Shown here: positions 34,436 through 43,055 of the stretch, one piece after another
How positions within the stretch are numbered: position 1 is the stretch's first letter
Layout: each line of letters starts with the position of its first letter
Assembly: GCA_013314855.1 (NCBI GenBank)
Contig: JABUEW010000023.1
Span: forward strand, 1 to 44,320
Direction of reading: 5' to 3'
DNA: 44,320 nucleotides
DNA from: Bacillota bacterium
GTDB lineage: Bacteria > Bacillota > Clostridia > Acetivibrionales > DUMC01
Notes under the pieces: generated by a model
What the model was told of the DNA's origin: nothing
Database searches by the model: none
The model's input: only the letters and a program-made list of their open reading frames with translations
Program-made: the position numbers and the translations under genes

Positions 34436-34462
34436 ATGCTTAAAATAAGAGGGGTACTTGTT

Positions 34463-37400
34463 ATGATGAAATCCTTAATTCCTTCTAATACAATGAACAC
34501 AACAAAAATAATAAAAATGGTAAGAATAGTTGGGATAAAAATAATAAGAATAATAGGCAACAGGAATCTGCGAGGACTTTTAGCTGCATTATTGGCTGCA
34601 AGTGTTATTCTGCTGCCTTTTTCCCAGTTTCTGCGCTATAGTACTGTTTTTGCTCAAACCATACCCATGCAGCCCGCACCTGAAAAATTAAGGGTTGAAG
34701 CTATATACAATACTCCGCCGGATGTTCAGCCTCCTATAGGTTATAATGAGTTTGACGGGTATTATGCAGATCTTAAATGGGACCCTTTAAAGAATCCTGA
34801 ACCAAATATCGCACAGAGCAAATATATGAACTTTTACCTCCAGGAGGTTGCTAAACCTTATAAGCCTACTATACCCATTGTACTCAAAGAAGCAAATATA
34901 CCGGCAAATCCTGGGTCTGCCACTACCTTGAGGATGAAGGGCCTTTCCTCGGGAACCGTATATTATACCTATGCTACAGCTTGGTACACATATGTGCAAA
35001 ATGAAACCTCCCTTAAAAGCCCCGAATCAGTCCCTTCGAACATGGTCAAATTTCTTACCGATATCCAATTGGAAGCTTATTCATATGGTATAAGGCAAAT
35101 CAAAATTATTTGGGACGATGTATGGGAATCCGGGCGGCGAATAGACTATAAATTGTATATTTCTGAAGACAGGAGTTTTACCAATACACCTCCAATATAT
35201 ATAAGGCAGTTTGATATTGGTCCTGGTAGACCAGTAAGCGTAAACGAAAATACCGGAAAATTGGAATATATTTATACTGTGAGAGACCCTGGAAGAGTCT
35301 ATTATATAAAGATAATGCCAGATATAACCGACACTGAACTCAAACATTCTAAAGAGAGTAATGTGGTAGCGGTAAGCAGTTTTATCCTTGCCAAAACGAC
35401 AAAGATGGCATCTACTGAAACTGGAACAATATGGAAAATAGAGTGGAGTCCGGTTGTTACAGGGCTGAATACAGGAGATGTTAAAATAACCTACCATATA
35501 TATAGGGGAGTTCTTGATTCTAATGATATTCCACAATATGTAGCTGCAGTGGATGATACCATTTTTATTACTACTCTTTTACCTGAAGATGAAAATAACT
35601 ATTATTTTATAATCAGGGCTTTTGTTACCAGGCAGGGAATAGATGTTTACCCTGGAATAAAAATTGAATCGGACAAAATTATTATACGGGAGACGGAAGT
35701 TCCCTACATTCCTGCTGCCCCCTTATTGGTAGATAAGTTTGAGGACAGGGATGGGAGAACTATAATAAGTTATATTGAAGAGTTAAAGCCTGATTTGGCA
35801 ACCATACTTTGGAGAGTTCCCGAGACAGGAAAGGGGACGGTAGATATTGATATAAGCTACGATATATGGCTTATTAGTGATCCCAATATGATAGATTCTC
35901 CTCCTGAGAGCACAAAAATTGCTTCATCAATAAAAATGACTGACGCAAACAAGGTTATGGACGGAAGTAAACTGGTAGGATATAAATACAATATTTCTAA
36001 CCTTACTCCAAATACAATATATTACTTTAAAATTACTGCTAAAAAATCTTTTATTGATTACGAAGGAGAACGGTTGGAAGAAATAACATTAAGCTCGGAA
36101 CCGGTGGTTAAGGTTATAATAACACCGCCTGAAGACATTGCCTACCTCCCTCTTGTTCCCGGCAGGCCTCCGCTGAAACTTAAAAAACATCCGGGACAAC
36201 CGGACAAATATATGATTACGGAAACTACAGCCGTAATACAGCTTAAGGATAAATGGTATGAAGAATATAATCACAGCACCGGGAAATGGGAGTACAGGGC
36301 ACCTGAGGAATTGGGAGAAGAAATAATTGACCAGCTGGAGAAAGGTACCGGCAGCAATGATTACCGTATAGTCCAGTATGACAGTGGAATTTCTTTGGAT
36401 GTAGGATGTGTGGAACACAAGGAAGGAATGTCTTACAGTGATATTGCGAAGATACCGGCAGATAAGGTTAAGGGTTTTCCTGCTGCCCCCAATGATCCTT
36501 ATGAAGACCCACTACTAAACCCCGATAAGAAGAAGCATAATATTGACATTATTTTGACTGATCTTAAACCAAATACATCCTATATTGTATGGGTCAGGGC
36601 CGTAAGGACAGCATACGCCCTTGTTTCAGGACCTTCCGACCCCATAATTATTACTACAACCCCGGAACTTGTTGTACCTGTAGAAAAGCCTACAGTCCCA
36701 TCGTTTAACTACTATCATGCCGGCGACAATTTTGTTGACCTGGGATGGGATTTTAGGGCAGGGTATTATTATAATATAAAATATGGCACAGAGGATAATA
36801 TTAATTCTGCGAAAGGTTCTGCAGAAGTAAAACCGGAAGACTTGTTTTATGCTGCCTATTATAGAATAAAAGGTCTTGAACAGGAAAAGGTGTACTATTT
36901 CTGGATACAGGCTGTAGCTGTAGGAGCTGATGGGCAGAAGGTGCCTTCTGACTGGAGCGATTCTCTTGTTGTTAAAACATTACCGTATATACCTCCTGAA
37001 ACACCACGCGGCTTTGGTGTAAAGAATACCAAAGATGCAGTAACAAAAGATAGTATTACATATGAATGGATTATGGAGGATGGAATTGAGTATATTATTG
37101 AAATAGCGGGTGATATAGATTATAACGGTTCCATAGAGTATAAAGCCGGTAAGGTATCTGAATTTACTGTGGAAGGTTTAAGGTCAAATTACAGGTACTA
37201 TGCAAGGCTATATGCCTACGACCCTGAGAAAGACTTAAGGTCCCTTCCTACTCAAAGTGTTGTATGCAGGACCAGGAGGAGTCTTTTGGATTACGACTCT
37301 GATGAGTACGCAGAAGACGTAATAAAAGGAGACTACATTGTAAAAGAATATATTATAAAGGATAATACCTGGAATATAAGGATTGAAGGAATTAATGCAG

Positions 37401-38485
37401 ATATGTTCATAGAAAACATGATGAATGATAATGTAGTTGATTATATACTAGATGTTACAGATACTCCTTACGGGACAAAACACATAGTTATATCAATTTC
37501 TGGCAGAGTTTTTGATGCAATGTATCAATTAAAAGAAAACCTAATAATACTAAATCCAGTAAACCAGATAGTTATGAGGCCTGGAGTTTTTGCAGGAACA
37601 AATATAAAACAATTTTACAATTCTAATTATGAAATAACAATTACATTAAAGGATGAAATAAATGGTGCAATTCCTGAAAGCAAACTAGGAGGTATTAAAC
37701 TTAAAACAGATGTTACAGGACTTAAAATACGGATCAGGAATGGACAACTGTTTAACCCCATCTACAGGTTGGGTAATCCCTTACAGATTATATATTCTTA
37801 TTCCGGACAGGAATGGAATATTCCCGGGGTTACTACAGGGTTAATCTATGATATGGTTTTACCCGGATGGGAAAAAACCGATACCATATCAGAATTTGAT
37901 ACAGATTTGGACAAAGGCCGCCTTATATTTGACATGCCTGTTACCGGTGGCATGGCTGTGGGGGACTATACAAAAGACAAATATGACGACATAAGTGCAA
38001 GCAGATACAGGACAGCCATTAATAATGTGGCTTCAGCCCATGAATTGAAAAGCATAAAAGGAAACCTTTTTTATATAGGTAAAGATCTTTCAGTAGCAGA
38101 TGCAGTTAAGTTTATATTGGATGTAATGGACTACGATTATGGGAATAATTTCCTTAATGCTGCTTTAAGGGCGGGAATTATTAGTAAAACAGACCTGGAT
38201 ATGCCCGAGAAAGGCTGCACCAGGGAGAAAGCCTTGTTTATGGCAGCCCGGCTTTATGAGCTAAAAACGGGAGAAAAGGCGAAACCACGAGAAAATGGAC
38301 CATATCCTTTTAAAGATATGGACAAAATTTCACCACATTTTCTTGATAAAGTAAAATTTGCAATCGAAAACGGGTTTATGTCATACAGAATCAGCGACAT
38401 GTTAGAACCGGACAGCGTTATAATGAGAGGCGAGTTTATGGGAATTCTTGAGAAGGTGCTTGAGGCTGCCGGGGAATTGAATTAG
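34463..38485 (+). CDS. Giant secreted FnIII-array protein with SLH-type C-terminus (1340 aa), paralogue of the preceding gene
   Basis: ATG 34463 is chosen because AGAGGGG lies 8 bases upstream; an ATG at 34436, directly after the preceding stop, has no site. A long basic N-terminus leads to a hydrophobic signal (LRGLLAALLAASVILLPFSQF, cleaved near VFAQ). Fibronectin III-like domains follow, with strands such as IKIIWDDVW, WKIEWSPVV, ATILWRVPE, VDLGWDFRA and ITYEWIMED, and the phrase LTPNTIYYFKITA seen in the paralogue. A module near residues 960-1175 (NTWNIRIEG, DVTDTPYGTKHIVISI, MRPGVF) matches the one in the preceding protein. The C-terminus has divergent SLH motifs (VKFAIENGFMSYRISDMLEP). 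Surface-located, function unknown. Confidence 0.83.
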   Translation: MMKSLIPSNTMNTTKIIKMVRIVGIKIIRIIGNRNLRGLLAALLAASVILLPFSQFLRYSTVFAQTIPMQPAPEKLRVEAIYNTPPDVQPPIGYNEFDGYYADLKWDPLKNPEPNIAQSKYMNFYLQEVAKPYKPTIPIVLKEANIPANPGSATTLRMKGLSSGTVYYTYATAWYTYVQNETSLKSPESVPSNMVKFLTDIQLEAYSYGIRQIKIIWDDVWESGRRIDYKLYISEDRSFTNTPPIYIRQFDIGPGRPVSVNENTGKLEYIYTVRDPGRVYYIKIMPDITDTELKHSKESNVVAVSSFILAKTTKMASTETGTIWKIEWSPVVTGLNTGDVKITYHIYRGVLDSNDIPQYVAAVDDTIFITTLLPEDENNYYFIIRAFVTRQGIDVYPGIKIESDKIIIRETEVPYIPAAPLLVDKFEDRDGRTIISYIEELKPDLATILWRVPETGKGTVDIDISYDIWLISDPNMIDSPPESTKIASSIKMTDANKVMDGSKLVGYKYNISNLTPNTIYYFKITAKKSFIDYEGERLEEITLSSEPVVKVIITPPEDIAYLPLVPGRPPLKLKKHPGQPDKYMITETTAVIQLKDKWYEEYNHSTGKWEYRAPEELGEEIIDQLEKGTGSNDYRIVQYDSGISLDVGCVEHKEGMSYSDIAKIPADKVKGFPAAPNDPYEDPLLNPDKKKHNIDIILTDLKPNTSYIVWVRAVRTAYALVSGPSDPIIITTTPELVVPVEKPTVPSFNYYHAGDNFVDLGWDFRAGYYYNIKYGTEDNINSAKGSAEVKPEDLFYAAYYRIKGLEQEKVYYFWIQAVAVGADGQKVPSDWSDSLVVKTLPYIPPETPRGFGVKNTKDAVTKDSITYEWIMEDGIEYIIEIAGDIDYNGSIEYKAGKVSEFTVEGLRSNYRYYARLYAYDPEKDLRSLPTQSVVCRTRRSLLDYDSDEYAEDVIKGDYIVKEYIIKDNTWNIRIEGINADMFIENMMNDNVVDYILDVTDTPYGTKHIVISISGRVFDAMYQLKENLIILNPVNQIVMRPGVFAGTNIKQFYNSNYEITITLKDEINGAIPESKLGGIKLKTDVTGLKIRIRNGQLFNPIYRLGNPLQIIYSYSGQEWNIPGVTTGLIYDMVLPGWEKTDTISEFDTDLDKGRLIFDMPVTGGMAVGDYTKDKYDDISASRYRTAINNVASAHELKSIKGNLFYIGKDLSVADAVKFILDVMDYDYGNNFLNAALRAGIISKTDLDMPEKGCTREKALFMAARLYELKTGEKAKPRENGPYPFKDMDKISPHFLDKVKFAIENGFMSYRISDMLEPDSVIMRGEFMGILEKVLEAAGELN

Positions 38486-38643
38486 ATTTAGTGATTACTA
38501 TTATTTATTATAAAAAATTTTGCTAGTAAGCTGGATTAAAATAACAAATCTTTTCTCATTCATGCTTTAAAAGGCATACACAGCCTGCATATTAAATTTT
38601 TTCAATGTATATGACCCTATTTTAAAGGCAATAATCATTACTG

Positions 38644-38668
38644 TACGCTTAAGTTTTTATCAAGCGTA
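38644..38668. repeat. Small hairpin upstream of ywmB
   Basis: TACGCTT (38644-38650) pairs with AAGCGTA (38662-38668) around an 11-base loop, 31 bases before the ywmB start. There is no U-run, so it is unlikely to be a terminator; it could influence the leader. The rest of the 213-base gap shows no gene. Confidence 0.45.
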
Positions 38669-38698
38669 AAATCAACATGCACTTTAAGGGGGATATGC

Positions 38699-39481
38699 AT
38701 GAAAAAGGCTTTTTTTATTTTTATCTTAAGCCTGATTATTACTACATTAGTATTTACAATATACTATTTTAAAATGCATAATGATTTATGTTTGCCTGAA
38801 ACAATGCTGCTTGAATTATTTAAAAACTCCGGCGCCAAATTTGTTAACAGCGAAATGAATTTCCAGGCAAAACTTAATAAGGAGTGTCAAAATGAAGAGT
38901 ATTTGAATAGACTAATGGAGGATTTAACTAATAGTTTAGGGCTTGATAAGAATTTCGAAAGTGATTTGGATATTGTTGAAAATGACTTTATGCAAAAACT
39001 GGAAATAAATGGAGAAACAGAATATAAAGAAATTGTAAATATTTGTATTGAATTAATAAAAGGGCAGGGGGAGAACTTAGCGCAAAATAAATACACAGAA
39101 GGAATTGTTAATCTTTCTATAACTGAAACTGAAAGTTGCCCTTACAGCAGGCTTCAAGATATTCGAAAACATGTTGAAGCTGTTTTTACACGTTACAAAA
39201 TAAAGCCTGAGGTTAACTGTACAATAATAGGCTGCTTTGAGGGCAAGTTGGACAATAAGGGTATGAATGAGGTATGTAAAAATGTGTTTAGTACAGTAGA
39301 AGCAAGAAAGGTAGGGGGATTTGCCGAGAAGAATTTAATCAATGTATCTGCTTATTCTCCTGCTATCGGCAGTTTTATTGAAGTTAATGGTAACAGGACC
39401 AATATCCATATAAATTTTAGGTATAGCTCATATGAAAAAAAGACTTTTGTATGGATTGGTATTCCTGTTATTATTAAGTAA
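38699..39481 (+). CDS. ywmB: YwmB-family protein
   Basis: The 260-residue protein (RBS AAGGGGGA) has one N-terminal membrane segment (AFFIFILSLIITTLVFTIYY) and an outside domain without recognised catalytic residues, ending in a strand-rich region (NVSAYSPAIGSFIEVNGNRTN, INFRYSSYEKKTFVWIGIPV). The call rests mainly on this overall pattern and on position: the YwmB family (a TATA-binding-protein-like fold) lies directly before murA and spoIID in many spore formers, exactly as here. The role is unknown; a link to the cell envelope or sporulation is inferred from the neighbours. The gap to murA is 48 bases, so co-transcription is likely. Confidence 0.75.
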   Translation: MKKAFFIFILSLIITTLVFTIYYFKMHNDLCLPETMLLELFKNSGAKFVNSEMNFQAKLNKECQNEEYLNRLMEDLTNSLGLDKNFESDLDIVENDFMQKLEINGETEYKEIVNICIELIKGQGENLAQNKYTEGIVNLSITETESCPYSRLQDIRKHVEAVFTRYKIKPEVNCTIIGCFEGKLDNKGMNEVCKNVFSTVEARKVGGFAEKNLINVSAYSPAIGSFIEVNGNRTNIHINFRYSSYEKKTFVWIGIPVIIK

Positions 39482-39529
39482 TTTGGGTATGAGAGATTAA
39501 AGTATGAGACGTTATGAGAGGTAAAGATA

Positions 39530-40789
39530 ATGGCAAAATTTATGATACATGAAGCGACTGAGTTAAAAGGAAAAATTAAAATAAGCGGTGCAAAAAACTC
39601 TGCTCTTCCGATAATTGCAGCATCTCTCCTTACCGAAAAGCAGAGTGTTATCAAGGAAGTACCATCCTTGAATGATGTAAAGACCATGTGTAACCTTTTG
39701 AAGTTTTTAGGGGCGGAGATAGAGATATCCGGAAAAAATAATGTGCTAACTGTGTCGCCCGGTAATAATATTAATGGAATAGCACCCTATGAACTGGTAA
39801 ATAAAATGAGAGCCTCATTTTTAATAACAGGTCCTCTTCTGGCAAGAATTGGTTATGCAAAGATACCTCTTCCCGGCGGATGTGCCATAGGTTTAAGACC
39901 TGTTGACCTTCACCTGAAAGGGTTTACTGCTATGGGAGCGGAAATTAACCAGGGCCATGGATACATTGAAGCTAAAACTAATGGAAGACTTAAAGGTGCA
40001 AAAATATACCTTGACTTTCCGAGTGTTGGGGCCACTGAAAACATTTTAATGGCAGCAGTGCTGGCAGAAGGACAGACTATTATAGAAAATGCGGCTATTG
40101 AGCCTGAAATAGTTGATTTAGCTACATATTTGATATCAATGGGTGCCGACATAAAAGGAGCGGGGACGGATACCATAAAAATAAACGGGGTAAAAAGTTT
40201 AAATGGGGTTAAACATTCAGTAATACCTGATAGAATTGAAGCAGGGACATTTATGGCTGCTGTGGCAATGACAGGAGGTGATGTGGTATTGGAAAATGTT
40301 GTTGCAGACCATTTAAAACCTATCAGTGCCAAACTGAGGGAAGTAGGAATAGAAATTTCTGAAGAATTATCAGTTATAAGGGTAAAATCAGAAGGAAAAC
40401 TAAAGGCAGTAGATATAAAGACACATCCTTATCCCGGTTTTCCAACCGATATGCAGGCACAAATGACTTCCCTTATGACAAAAGCGGACGGCACAAGCAT
40501 GATTGTTGAAACCATATTCGAGAATAGATTTATGCATATTCCCGAACTAAAAAGAATGGGAGCTAATATAAGGATTGAAGGAAGGAGTGCAGTAATAGAA
40601 GGTAAAAACAAATTAACGGGTACACAAGTGAAAGCTACCGATCTAAGGGCAGGAGCAGCTTTGATAATTGCCGGGCTTGCAGCAGAAGGGGTGACTGAAA
40701 TTCATGATATTGAGCATATAGATAGGGGTTATGTGAAAATTGACGAAAAACTAAGAGGGCTTGGCGTAAATATTACGCGGGTTGAGTAA
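39530..40789 (+). CDS. murA: UDP-N-acetylglucosamine 1-carboxyvinyltransferase
   Basis: MurA transfers enolpyruvate from PEP to UDP-GlcNAc, the first committed step of peptidoglycan synthesis, in the cytoplasm. The 419-residue protein starts at ATG 39530 behind GAGAGGT. It has LKGKIKISGAKNSALPIIAA (K and N of the substrate site), the catalytic Cys118 in PLPGGCAIGLRPVD (fosfomycin target; cysteine present, so sensitivity is expected), and PGFPTDMQAQ. Length is typical. The position after ywmB and before spoIID matches the MurA1/MurAA locus of spore-forming Firmicutes. Confidence 0.97.
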   Translation: MAKFMIHEATELKGKIKISGAKNSALPIIAASLLTEKQSVIKEVPSLNDVKTMCNLLKFLGAEIEISGKNNVLTVSPGNNINGIAPYELVNKMRASFLITGPLLARIGYAKIPLPGGCAIGLRPVDLHLKGFTAMGAEINQGHGYIEAKTNGRLKGAKIYLDFPSVGATENILMAAVLAEGQTIIENAAIEPEIVDLATYLISMGADIKGAGTDTIKINGVKSLNGVKHSVIPDRIEAGTFMAAVAMTGGDVVLENVVADHLKPISAKLREVGIEISEELSVIRVKSEGKLKAVDIKTHPYPGFPTDMQAQMTSLMTKADGTSMIVETIFENRFMHIPELKRMGANIRIEGRSAVIEGKNKLTGTQVKATDLRAGAALIIAGLAAEGVTEIHDIEHIDRGYVKIDEKLRGLGVNITRVE

Positions 40790-40900
40790 AAAAATGATAA
40801 TCTTATATATTGCATAAAAAGGCATAGGAAGAATATATATTAATGTGTAAACCAAAAAAATTAAAGGGATATCTAACTACTAAACATAACCGGGGTTAAA

Positions 40901-41983
40901 ATGAAAAAAATTGGTTACTTTTTAATTTTGATAATAGCAGTTATCATAATTCTTCCGATGCTTATTGTGAAAAGCTATAGTTTCAACACTACAGGGAAAA
41001 AGACAAGCAAAACAGGTAATGAAAATAGGGAGGGAAAACAAGGAGAAAGCCAGATAGGAGCAGGAGACCAAAGAGAAGAAGAAAAGGATAAAATTAAAAT
41101 AAAGGTATACATAGAATCGGAAGATAAAGTAAAAGAAATGGAGCTGGAAGAGTATGTGATAGGCGTTGTGGCTGCAGAAATGCCTGCGGAATTTGCTTTT
41201 GAGGCGTTGAAAGCGCAGGCGGTTGCTGCAAGGACTTATGCTTACGGCAGATTAAAAGGGATTTACACAAGTAAAGACGATATGCATAGGGGTGCGGATA
41301 TATGTACGGATTTTACCCATTGTCAGGCCTGGATTAGTAAAGAGGAAGCAATAAGAAAGTGGGATGTTGATTATGCAAATACTTACTGGGATAAAATTAA
41401 AAAGGCAGTGGAAGAGACGAAAGGAATAATAATATTATATAAGGGTGTTATAGCCAATCCTGTTTTTCATTCCAACAGTGGCGGAAAGACTGAGAATGCT
41501 GAAGAAGTATGGGATGTAGCACCTGTTGATTATTTAAAAAGTGTAATAAGTGAAGGAGAAGATGCTAGTCCTGTCTTTAAAACTGTTACAAAAATATCGT
41601 CAACAGAATTTTACGACACGTTAAAAGAAAATTATCCTGACATAAAGCTAAATAAAAATAATATTTTGGGAGACATAAAAATACTTGAATATACAGAAGG
41701 GGAAAGGGTAAAAAGGATTAAAGTAGGAAATATTGAAATGAAAGGGACAGACTTTAGGAAAATATTTTCTTTACGTTCTGCAAATTTTGAATTAAATAAA
41801 GACGAAAATGATATGATTGAAATAATAACTTATGGTAATGGGCATGGAGTTGGGATGAGCCAGTGGGGAGCCAATAATTTAGCAAAAAACGGCAAAAACT
41901 GGGAGGAAATCATTAAGTATTACTATATTGGAGTTGAATTAGATACAATAGATAATGTTGAAAATATTTTGGCAGGGTCATAA
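40901..41983 (+). CDS. spoIID: Stage II sporulation protein D (lytic transglycosylase)
   Basis: SpoIID cleaves peptidoglycan glycan strands during engulfment, in complex with SpoIIM and SpoIIP, at the mother-cell membrane. The 360-residue protein (RBS GGGG, ATG 40901) has a membrane anchor (IGYFLILIIAVIIILPMLIV), a charged linker, then the SpoIID domain: EEYVIGVVAAEMPAEFAFEA with the catalytic Glu in AAEMP, LKAQAVAARTYAYGRL, and near the end GNGHGVGMSQWGANNLAKNG. All typical. No clear sigma-E promoter could be assigned in the 111 bases upstream. Confidence 0.96.
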   Translation: MKKIGYFLILIIAVIIILPMLIVKSYSFNTTGKKTSKTGNENREGKQGESQIGAGDQREEEKDKIKIKVYIESEDKVKEMELEEYVIGVVAAEMPAEFAFEALKAQAVAARTYAYGRLKGIYTSKDDMHRGADICTDFTHCQAWISKEEAIRKWDVDYANTYWDKIKKAVEETKGIIILYKGVIANPVFHSNSGGKTENAEEVWDVAPVDYLKSVISEGEDASPVFKTVTKISSTEFYDTLKENYPDIKLNKNNILGDIKILEYTEGERVKRIKVGNIEMKGTDFRKIFSLRSANFELNKDENDMIEIITYGNGHGVGMSQWGANNLAKNGKNWEEIIKYYYIGVELDTIDNVENILAGS

Positions 41984-41995
41984 AATATTTTTCTC

Positions 41996-42038
41996 CCATA
42001 TGTATATTGTTGCCATATACGGAAACAATATTATATGG
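41996..42038 (+). promoter_or_regulatory. Sigma-F-like promoter within an inverted repeat before the spoIIQ-like gene
   Basis: GTATA (42002-42006), 14 bases, then GGAAACAAT (42021-42029) fits the known forespore sigma-F consensus GywTA - 14/15 - GGnrAnAnT in every defined position. Transcription would start close to 42036, right at the Shine-Dalgarno GGAGGTGG (42037-42044). The same stretch forms an imperfect inverted repeat: CCATATGTATATTGTTGCC (41996-42014) with GGAAACAATATTATATGG (42021-42038), 16 pairs and a 6-base loop. On read-through RNA from spoIID this hairpin would tie up the first bases of the ribosome binding site. Promoter assignment is pattern-based. Confidence 0.6.
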
Positions 42039-42055
42039 AGGTGGAAATTGCGAAT

Positions 42056-42973
42056 ATGAAAAATATATTTTCTAATAAAAAACGACCAAATAAAGGCATT
42101 TTGGAGTTTCTAAATAGAAAGGGGTTTTACCTTGTCCTAATATTGGGCATATTTGTAGTTGGTGTTACAGCAATACTGCTTACAAAACCAAATTTAAAAT
42201 TCTTTAATTTTATAACAAACACTGAAGATAATTTCATCCCCGAAGATTTTGAAGATTATTTGGATTATTTACCGGACGTTGGCGAAGAAGAGGATATTAA
42301 TGAGAATGGAGGCGTTAACGAGGCAAATATAGGCAAAGAAGCAAATGTAGGTGTAAATACAGCTGAATATGGACAAAAACTTGCAATAGTAGATAATACT
42401 TTATCTGAGAAACCTAAATCGGATGTAAAAGATGTAGATGTAAAAGATGTAAAGGATGTAAATGATGTAACTGATGTAAAACCTAAAGAAGAGGAAAGTA
42501 GTATATTCCTGGCAAAAAATGATGAGAACAATGAGAATAATAAGGTTGCTGAAGTGGAAAAGCCGGATTTTATTATGCCTGTTTATGGAAACATAATTTA
42601 CGACTTTGCTGTAGACAAACTTGTTTATTCTAAAACTCTGGAAGACTGGAGGACACATAAGGGAATTGATATTGCTGCAGCAAGGGGGACGGCGGTGAAG
42701 GCTTCCGCGGGTGGAATTGTATGTGAAATCAAAAATGATCCAAGATTGGGAAATACAATAGTTATTGACCATGATAACGGCTTTAAAACTGTGTATAGTA
42801 ATCTGGCGTCCCTGGATATGGTCTTGCCCAATCAAATAGTGGCTCAAGGGGAAAGCATAGGTTCCGTAGGAGATACTGCAATCTTTGAAATTGCATTGGA
42901 ACCCCATTTGCATTTTGAAGTTTTAAAACAAGATGTAGCGGTTGACCCCAAGCTCTATCTGCCCGGATACTAA
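42056..42973 (+). CDS. SpoIIQ-like M23 (LytM) family protein
   Basis: In spore formers SpoIIQ sits in the forespore membrane and binds SpoIIIAH across the intermembrane space. The 305-residue protein starts at ATG 42056, 11 bases past GGAGGTGG; ATG 42035 overlaps that site and is rejected. One membrane helix (about 24-43) is followed by an acidic linker with a DVK repeat and a LytM domain at the C-terminus. The metal motifs are complete: H201-K-G-I-D205 and H284-L-H286, unlike the B. subtilis protein, which has lost a ligand; clostridial SpoIIQ proteins often keep them. Position after spoIID, and the sigma-F-like promoter, support the call. An ordinary M23 hydrolase is the alternative. Confidence 0.82.
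   Translation: MKNIFSNKKRPNKGILEFLNRKGFYLVLILGIFVVGVTAILLTKPNLKFFNFITNTEDNFIPEDFEDYLDYLPDVGEEEDINENGGVNEANIGKEANVGVNTAEYGQKLAIVDNTLSEKPKSDVKDVDVKDVKDVNDVTDVKPKEEESSIFLAKNDENNENNKVAEVEKPDFIMPVYGNIIYDFAVDKLVYSKTLEDWRTHKGIDIAAARGTAVKASAGGIVCEIKNDPRLGNTIVIDHDNGFKTVYSNLASLDMVLPNQIVAQGESIGSVGDTAIFEIALEPHLHFEVLKQDVAVDPKLYLPGY
42422..42481 (+). repeat. Nine-base tandem repeat (GATGTAAAN-type) in the spoIIQ-like gene
   Basis: About seven units beginning GATGTA run in frame, mostly nine bases long, one of six. They encode a DVK/DVN/DVT run in the linker between the membrane helix and the LytM domain. Slippage would change linker length without a frameshift. Confidence 0.9.
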
Positions 42974-43018
42974 TTAGCTATAATGGAATGGATTAGAAGA
43001 TCCATTTGGGATAGCTAT

Positions 43019-43049
43019 AAAAGGGTAACCCGCAAAGGGATACCCTTTT
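43019..43049. terminator. Bidirectional terminator between the spoIIQ-like gene and mreB/mbl
   Basis: AAAAGGGTA (43019-43027) pairs perfectly with TACCCTTTT (43041-43049) around a 13-base loop. T-rich on either strand after the stem, so it can stop both convergent genes. Confidence 0.8.
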
Positions 43050-43055
43050 GGCTTG

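Noticed and set aside
40790-40900. Sigma-E promoter for spoIID
   Set aside because: Words such as CATAGGAA and CATAACCG were found, but none has an ATA-type -35 at the right distance.
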